Shown one piece after another: positions 59,801 to 64,000 of a stretch of DNA of 64,000 nt; within the stretch, counting starts at the first letter, position 1; every line of letters begins with the position of its first letter. The stretch comes from Lepidonotus clava (lineage: Eukaryota > Annelida > Polychaeta > Phyllodocida > Polynoidae): the NCBI GenBank assembly GCA_936440205.1, contig OW387150.1, positions 12,684,152-12,748,151 of the forward strand, given 5' to 3'. Position numbers and translations under genes: made by a program. The notes beneath the pieces are model-generated. The model did not search any database, had not been told where the DNA came from, and was given only the letters and a program-made list of their open reading frames with translations.

Positions 59801-60136
59801 ACATGAGATTTCCTATGTTTAGATTCTATATGTTTAAATTCTAAACATCATTTTTACAGTGTATTAATAATCATGTGTTCAGGATTTTAATGAAACACAA
59901 GCAAATTCTATTGATGTAAATCTAGATCCCCAAGAATAGAACATGATTGAGGAGTTGATAAGGAACTGCGAAAGTCGTTTGGAAACAGGGTGTAAGTCGT
60001 AAGTGATAGCTTATATGAATTCTAATCCTTATTTCAAGTGAAATAAAACAAAATCATGGAGATACATCATTCACAGTGGTGGACTATGGAGCAGCAGATG
60101 GAGTCAATTCACTTCCTTTAATAAAAATATGTCAAG
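56808..60136 (+). CDS. Probable SABATH-type SAM-dependent carboxyl methyltransferase, 5' exons
   Basis: Two exon-like blocks are visible: 56808-56925 (ATG in GTAGATGGC, donor GTGTGT) and 60039-60136 (acceptor TTTCAAG, donor GTAAAT). The first codes for MADPAPNTTY, YAKLSEFQRNIIEVLAPYIS and RAA. The second codes for HGDTSFTVVDYGAADGVNSL and PLIKICQ. The VVDYGAADG motif is the SAM-binding glycine loop of the SABATH/Methyltransf_7 family, which methylates carboxyl groups of small acids (jasmonate, salicylate, farnesoate types). The first block matches the N-terminal helix of that family. The two blocks do not share a splice phase (1 against 2), so a small exon between them is expected or the first donor differs. 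Later exons were not found before the window end. The substrate is unknown. Confidence 0.6.
57891..58184. repeat. 147-bp tandem duplication
   Basis: TTGTCTATGTATGGCCACAG at 57891 restarts as TTGTCTAGTATGACCACAG at 58038. Both units hold CCTATGTT, TTACCAG(T/C)(G/A)CTGCTGG and GCTGGCTGGTACCAGTCAGG. Confidence 0.8.
58241..58298 (+). repeat. tRNA-derived SINE fragment
   Basis: GGGTAGTGGCTAGAGTGTGG is an A-box-like start and CCATGGTTCAATCCTGG a B box, at tRNA spacing. The stems are imperfect, so this is not a working tRNA. Confidence 0.55.
58673..59258. mobile_element. TTAA-type MITE, copy 2 (nested)
   Basis: TTAAAGGAAACCTTGCACAT opens it and ATGTGCAAGGAACCCTTTAA closes it, so TTAA flanks both ends. 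Its interior boxes (GGGAATTCCCC, TGTGACGTAGCAAGGAC) are the same as in the copy at 20221. It was inserted into the 2.9-kb element. Confidence 0.85.
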
Positions 60137-61324
60137 GTAAATGAATAGAGGAGATTTAAGTGTTCTTTTTTTTTGTGAATTTTATATCAAACTCAACCGA
60201 CAGTGCACTCTGAAGAGCTGGTCCTTTAACCCTTTAGACCCCATAGTTTGCCCTTTTTATATTTGCATTCGTCTAGGTAATCAGCACATTCATACAATAT
60301 TTGGTCTAGGCTGTAGAATAAAACAGCTAGCATTAATTCTGGATAAGTCCTTGATTCACCACATGGAATAGACTCCATTCCATACCTCGTGCACCTGTCA
60401 TGGTCCATTGGAGGTCAGACAAACAAACCCACGTGGTGGGGGTTGCGTAACACCTGATTGGTGGGGACCCATTAAATAATGCTGATAAAGTGCTTAGAAG
60501 GCTCTCAGGAATACTCCCATTGGCCAAAAATTAAATCAAAACTTTTAATATTGAAAAATGTTCATAATATCAAGACATACATGTACATGCACAATTCATA
60601 TATATCAATAGAAAGATCAGATTCTGACCTATATGACCATTGATACAAGATTCATTGAACTGTTATAGCTAAAAGGTTATTGACAGTTTAATATGGCTAA
60701 TTTACATTGGCTCAAGGAGAGAAAACCCCTGAGCTTGTCTGACTGGTAGTTCTTCACACTAGGTGGCGTGGTCTGGAAACTCATTTATTGTTACAGGTTT
60801 TGGTTTTGGGAAAGAGAATTCAATTGGCTCCAGTATTTTGAAATTTTCACTGTTTACTTATCCCCCAGGATAAAGTGGCATGTCTCTGTACAGTGAGTAA
60901 GTGAATGTTTGGTGTTTTACGCCTGAGATGAAGGTGACAGGGCGGGCAACCAGCAGGGGATCAAAACCTAGAAATCATTTTTGCTTTACCTCATCCCTTA
61001 GTGGACCGAGCACTAACTGGGAATCGAACCCAAGAACCACTTGGTCAGTGCTGGGTCCCCCCTATCATCGCCTTCTACAATCAGCAGGGGCTACTGGGGG
61101 CCTATTCTTACCCGAACCCCCACATGGTTGTCTCTGTACCCAGCTAAGCTGCGACGTAACAGAACTGTTCTGTGACCATACTTTTTTGGTCAGTGTATTA
61201 CTTACTAAAATGGCATGTAGCAGTAACGTTATTTATTGGTGAGGTTATATTTATTATATAGGAGACCTTCAGTTAAGTTTCATTGTGGTTTTTCTAGCAT
61301 CATTTTTTCTAACCACATGACGAT
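60137..61324. other. Methyltransferase intron or intergenic, one SINE-like patch
   Basis: Bases 60905-61140 hold a GTGTTTTACGCCTGAGATGA core and a GGGAATCGAACCC box, like the patch at 9190-9490. I find no further exon of the methyltransferase here. Confidence 0.4.
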
Positions 61325-62069
61325 AATAACTGAATGGTCTATGATAACTTAGAGATAAAAAGGGGTACCCTTTCTTGTATTCAATATGGAATGTGGTCAA
61401 TAAATAAGAAACATTTGGCAAATGAAAGCCTAACCCCTGTGAGGATAGAACCCTGGACCTCTCACACAGAAAGCAGGGAACATACCACTGAGCTACTGAG
61501 AATTGCACTGATTGGTAGGGTCAAGCAATTGCATTTATGCTAGTACTTCTACTATTGCTACAATTTCTGCTATGAGTCCATGCCTACATATATATATAGT
61601 TATATATAGACATAAATTATTCATAAATATGCATGTATACCTACATACATACATAGTTATTACTACGATTATGTCCATGTCATACATATATCTAGACATT
61701 TATAAATGTTATGCATAACTGTATATGTATGTATGTATACATACATACATATAGTTATGCATAGTATAATGTCTAGATATAACTCCTATCAGATTACCTG
61801 AATATATATATATATATGACATGGACTAATCTAGTAGTTATTGTAGTAATAGTAGTAGTACTAGCATAAATGCAATGACTTGACCCCAGCTACTAGTGCA
61901 ATCCTCAGCAGCTCTGTGGTAAGTTCCCTGCTTTGTGTGTGAGCGGTCCAGGGTTCTATCCCCACAGGAGCCAGGCCTTACTTTTCTAAATGTTTCTTAT
62001 TTATTAACCACATTCCAAATTGAATACAACAAAGGGTTACCTTTTTTCTCTCTAAATTATCAGTTATTT
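61325..62069. repeat. 745-bp fold-back with tRNA-like boxes in both arms
   Basis: The two arms of about 365 bp are inverted copies. AATAACTGA and AACTTAGAGATAAAAAGG on the left match AATTTAGAGAGAAAAAAGG (inverted) on the right. Each arm holds a tRNA-like piece: minus strand 61425-61500 (TAGCTCAGTGGTATG, CCAGGGTTCTATCC) and plus strand 61905-61970 (CAGCTCTGTGGTAAG, CCAGGGTTCTATCC). The centre is a TATGTATG/CATACATA microsatellite palindrome. Single-base differences and small gaps separate the arms. Confidence 0.8.
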
Positions 62070-62182
62070 AGAAATAGAAGATAGAATGAAATGCTAGGTA
62101 TAGTTCATGAATCAAGCCCAATGAATAAAAAATATCAATCATATTGCCTGAAAATCCACAATAAAATTTACCATAACTGAAG

Positions 62183-62340
62183 AACGTAACCAGAATGTTC
62201 CATAACGTCACAGTGCGACGTCGCAATGGGAGGTCGCAGCAACGTTATTGGGAGCCATCAAAATAACGTAACAAGAACCAAAATAGTACCAAACAGAACG
62301 TTGCTGCAACGTTATAATGACGTCATGTGCTTGCCTGGGT
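62183..62340. repeat. Fragment related to the ACGT-rich element at 33040-34594
   Basis: It shares CAACGTTATTGGGAGCCATC, GTCACAGTGCGACGTCGC and the terminal TGCTTGCCTGGG with the larger element. It may be a short deletion derivative. It is non-coding. Confidence 0.6.
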
Positions 62341-62430
62341 ACATACAGCAGTGGATGTTGTTTTCTATTGCATTCCAAAACTTTTATTTAATTTGGCAGA
62401 TGCTGTTTTTGTAACTATACTTTTATTACC

Positions 62431-62628
62431 TTAAAGGAAAACTTGCACATAAATTCACGAAATGCTATATTTTGTGTAATTGACTTTCCATAAGTATTCC
62501 TAAAATATTTCAAAAGTAAAAACGTGAGAATGTTGAGGTTTTAGGGAATTATTCAAGAAAGGAATATAATTTTGGGAATTCCCTGAATACTGGGCTGCTT
62601 GGTACTCCCCTTGCTACGTCATAGCTAT
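62431..62628. mobile_element. TTAA-type MITE, copy 3, cut by CACTA-like insertion
   Basis: It starts TTAAAGGAAAACTTGCACAT as in copies 1 and 2 and holds GGGAATTCCCTGAATAC and TTGCTACGTCATAGC boxes. It stops where the second CACTA-like copy begins at 62629, and its other half is beyond the window. Confidence 0.7.
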
Positions 62629-64000
62629 CACGGCAAATTTTTGAACTCATACAGTAAGTAGACTCGGCCGTGTCTGAATCAATTTGCTCTAAACCGTGTC
62701 AAGGAGTGTAAGTCTTACTCCACCATTAACCCTGAAAAAGCAAAGTATCATTATACCACCCATAGCAGTGGGCGTGTTAGGTAATATTTTTGCGCCCACC
62801 TCATAGTTTCCCTTCCCCTTCTGGTGTGTATATAAGTGTAAGTCAGGGGGTGTTAACTATATTGTGTCACAATAGTCCCGTCCGCTCATAGTTCTGTTAA
62901 CACGCCCAACCTTGTCGGCGTGTTAACGTACCTACCCTCCATTCAGGCACCAATATAATGGCCAGCAGTGGCGTACCCAGCCCCCCCCCCCGCTCAGGGC
63001 GGGAGGGGGGGGGGTTCCCATGGTGTGTGGACCCCCCTCAGATTTCTCAAATTTTACGCAATTAAACTACCAATAAAGGGAATTATCCAAATAAGGGGTC
63101 TCTGGAACCCCCTCAGATTTATCAAAGTTTGTATGCCTATAGGGGGAATGTGGGTTGTATCCCGCAAGTGGGTTGTATCACGCATCTACACTTTAATGCT
63201 TATGAAATAGCTTCGATTAATTCGATCATCATAATTTTCATAATTTTTGCAATTATCACATGGGACAAAATGTCATTCATCTGAAATTCAATCATGACTT
63301 CATTTTTTTTTTTTGGCTAATATCTATTCTGACGATTGGATTAAGCAATTTGGCTCCATAATCACAAAATTTCGTTTGGAATTTCTTATTAGATTACTTC
63401 ACATTTTTCTATCAAAAATGAGCCTATAAAAATCCGCCATACAAAGCTTACATGCGCGACATAACAACCGACCGTTCATTCTTATTCATATAAATACGAA
63501 TTTACCTTTGAAAAGGGCAACTTCAGGGCTACACTATTATTTATCTACACCGGCCTTCCCACATTTGCGTCATATAATTTATAAACGCAGGTTGATATGG
63601 GTTTCCAAGCTCAACAAAAAAATGCAGCAAATACGCTATAGATGCAGGGGTAACCTACCCTTTATAACATATAGCCTAAAAAAGGAATGAAAAAGGTGTG
63701 CGAGTGTAACGGTGACACTGGGGGGTATAGGACGTCGTGTGCTAGGCCAGCCTAGCCGACTCTAGCGGGATTCGAACAAGCAAGTTCTTCCATTATCATA
63801 GACTGTATGCGCAGGCCAGTGTCGCGGCTCGCAGGTAAGGAACTCCGGAGGGGGGCTTTTAAACAACCATTGGCCTACGTGGGCTGATGCAATGTGACGG
63901 GATACTACTGAGTTTGCTGACCTAATAAGAATAGACGAGGCTGAAGCGCAGAAGGAGTATAGTATGCACGCAACTAGGGTAAAACAGGGTTGTATCGCTC
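62629..64000 (+). mobile_element. Second copy of the envelope-bearing CACTA-like family, left end only
   Basis: CACGGCAAATTTTTGAACTC starts a sequence that follows the left end of the 23393 element almost base for base: GTGTATATAAGTGTAAGTCA, TGTCACAATAGTCCCGTCC, CAGGCACCAATATAAT. It then follows the internal stretch GATTGGATTAAGCAATTTGG to GGTTGTATCGCTC at the window edge. Its terminus is a single unit and its inverted repeat also matches the inner part of the right end of the first copy. It holds one extra patch near 63620-63920 with a GGGATTCGAAC box. The window ends before any gene, so cargo is unknown. Confidence 0.9.

Larger units (their letters stand above)
56931..59863. mobile_element. 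2.9-kb TA-flanked inverted-repeat element in methyltransferase intron
   Basis: The left end TACACTGTTAAAACAAGTG runs into TTTAGAATCTAAAC. The right end, inverted, reads TACACTGTAAAAATGATG into TTTAGAATTTAAAC. TGTTTAG words recur at both ends. It carries a 147-bp tandem duplication, a tRNA-like fragment and a nested MITE (58673-59258). It has no transposase. Its left edge is six bases inside the intron. Confidence 0.65.

Noticed and set aside
61740-61830. Regulatory TATA cluster
   Set aside because: The TATATATA and TATGTATG runs are microsatellite at the centre of the fold-back, not a promoter.

Overview
The window is a stretch of an AT-rich animal nuclear genome. Its genes carry many GT/AG introns, and it is dense in transposons, MITEs, minisatellites and G/C homopolymer runs. 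A TGDS gene (absent from insects, present in vertebrates and many marine invertebrates) and a jockey/CR1-type LINE suggest a marine invertebrate such as an amphioxus, hemichordate, brachiopod or mollusc. The sequence alone does not settle which.

Layout. Bases 359-11145 hold the last seven coding exons of TGDS (dTDP-D-glucose 4,6-dehydratase family, SDR fold) on the + strand, with MITEs in its introns. Bases 14560-17625 are a large ATGGACAGACATGG-type minisatellite, split by a 927-bp inverted-repeat element. Bases 17626-23142 are intergenic and hold several MITEs and a weak LTR-like promoter block. A non-LTR retrotransposon (LINE) begins near 23143 and resumes at 46236-49008. Its endonuclease domain is split by a 22,840-bp DNA element at 23393-46232.

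That element is the centre of interest. It has long terminal inverted repeats beginning CACGGG and a 3-bp TAA target duplication. It encodes a CACTA/EnSpm-like transposase (38993-43005). It also carries genes that are not normal transposon cargo: a baculovirus-F-like envelope glycoprotein (27177-29039), two single-pass membrane proteins on the minus strand (29455-30132 and 37315-38145), a five-exon accessory protein (30765-35959) and a five-exon PHD-finger-like protein (43850-45361). No reverse transcriptase, retroviral integrase, capsid or DNA polymerase is visible in it. It therefore reads as a DNA transposon that acquired a viral entry module, and I describe it as a fossil virus-like element. 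A second copy of the same family starts at 62629 and runs off the window.

Bases 49009-56807 are intergenic, with nested MITEs, a GC-rich LTR-like block and tRNA-derived fragments. A second host gene begins at 56808, a probable SABATH-type SAM-dependent carboxyl methyltransferase. Its exons at 56808-56925 and 60039-60136 are separated by a 2.9-kb inverted-repeat element that starts six bases inside the intron. The right end holds a 745-bp fold-back element with tRNA-like promoter boxes in both arms, a truncated MITE, and the left end of the second CACTA-like copy.

Genes in the big element appear to be separate units, several with their own TATA box and good start context. Transposase plus accessory proteins would mobilise the DNA. 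Envelope plus the two membrane proteins might once have served transfer between cells, but that role is inference.
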